From assembly GCA_012842325.1 (NCBI GenBank), contig DUTA01000031.1, forward strand, positions 1 to 12,808: a stretch of DNA of 12,808 bases, in the 5' to 3' direction. Both the position numbers and the translations under genes were made by a program. Below, one piece after another: positions 12,338 to 12,808 of this stretch. The notes under the pieces were generated by a model, which was given only the letters and a program-made list of their open reading frames with translations, was not told the origin of the DNA and made no database searches. The stretch comes from Bacillota bacterium. Its GTDB lineage: Bacteria > Bacillota > DTU030. Position 1 is the first letter of the stretch. Each line of letters opens with the position of its first letter.

Positions 12338-12808
12338 TTGGCCAGGCTCCACCTCCTCCACACTTCCCTTCCCTTCACCCACTCCCTGAAGCTGCCCACC
12401 GATCCCTTTCCCCAGAAAATTACCGGCCGGGTCAGGGGCTGCCGGCTCAGTCCCCTCCCCCTGGCCGATGGCACCGTTTTGGTTACCGGCACTTATGAGG
12501 TAGTAATTGACTACACCAACCTTGAGGGGGAAAAAAAGAAGATCCGGGAAATCCTCTCCCTGGAGGAACGGATACCTGTCCCAACCTGCCCCGATCTCCC
12601 GAATCTGCCCCAAAAACTGGCCCCGGGGGAAAAATGGGAACTGGCAGCAAACATCCCGGCACCACGGGTGCGGGTGGAACCGATCCGGATCCAGGAAACA
12701 GTGACGACCAGGCGGGGCACCAATAGCTTCAGCCTTACCCCCCGGGCAGTATCGGTCCAAATCGAGGGGGCTCTCGTCCTGGACGGCTGGCTGCATAATG
12801 CTAAAGGG
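12338..12808 (+). CDS. SPOCS/DUF3794-like protein, paralogue of the preceding gene; 3' end outside window
   Basis: 157 codons open to the right edge, with no stop. The start is TTG at 12338, supported by AGGGAGG with a nine-base spacer. There is no in-frame ATG or GTG between it and an upstream TGA at 12278. Residues 31-61 (RVRGCRLSPLPL, then VLVTG at 47-51, IDY at 57-59) align without gaps to the preceding gene's residues 30-60. The rest continues as alternating strands (KKIREILSLEERIPVP, then VSVQIEGALVLDGWL near the end of the window), in the style of SPOCS domains, in which a second domain usually follows. No signal peptide is visible. A spore-assembly role is inferred only from the domain style and neighbours. 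Confidence 0.75.
   Translation, partial: MARLHLLHTSLPFTHSLKLPTDPFPQKITGRVRGCRLSPLPLADGTVLVTGTYEVVIDYTNLEGEKKKIREILSLEERIPVPTCPDLPNLPQKLAPGEKWELAANIPAPRVRVEPIRIQETVTTRRGTNSFSLTPRAVSVQIEGALVLDGWLHNAKG

Overview
The window looks like chromosome of a GC-rich, anaerobic, endospore-forming Firmicute of the Clostridia (Moorella / Desulfotomaculum / Peptococcaceae type). The evidence is the gene content (paired CoA-activase-like proteins typical of strict anaerobes, an FtsEX/CtpB/MinJ-type cluster of Gram-positive kind, probable spore-associated proteins), the strong Shine-Dalgarno sites with many TTG/GTG starts, and promoter-like sites resembling mother-cell sporulation sigma factors. The species assignment is inference.

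Left part, minus strand (1-1649): two overlapping genes (ATGA junction) for DUF2229-type / COG3580 and COG3581 relatives of the 2-hydroxyacyl-CoA dehydratase activase system. The second runs off the left edge. A 203-base gap holding a heptamer tandem array separates them from the next block.

Centre, minus strand (1853-8589): a six-gene cell-envelope and division cluster, in transcription order ftsE, ftsX, an EnvC/PcsB-like M23 peptidase with a complete zinc site, a CtpB-like S41 protease, a MinJ-like polytopic PDZ protein, and a YibQ-like divergent polysaccharide deacetylase with a lipoprotein signal. FtsEX probably converts cytoplasmic ATP hydrolysis into activation of the M23 hydrolase outside the membrane. 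The S41 protease, MinJ-like protein and YibQ-like lipoprotein extend this to sporulation proteolysis, septum placement and glycan trimming. A perfect 38-bp palindrome and a sporulation-like -10 box lie just before ctpB, so the distal half may have its own promoter.

Right part, plus strand (8840-12808): five or six small transcription units pointing away from ftsE. They encode a cysteine-rich 201-aa protein with a hairpin-rich leader, a secreted CAP-domain protein with a clear sigma-A promoter and terminator, a 32-aa lysine-rich small protein with its own promoter, Shine-Dalgarno site and terminator, and two tandem paralogous beta-domain proteins resembling the SPOCS (DUF3794) class. The first paralogue has an in-frame UGA followed by a large stem-loop and 74 more open codons; the second runs off the right edge. 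I infer a spore-surface or sporulation context, from domain style and sigma-E-like promoters; this is not proven.

The most unusual items are the UGA plus stem-loop at 12025-12071, the ATTGACA heptamer arrays placed directly after two stop codons, the 38-bp palindrome, and the compact small-protein gene at 10711-10996.
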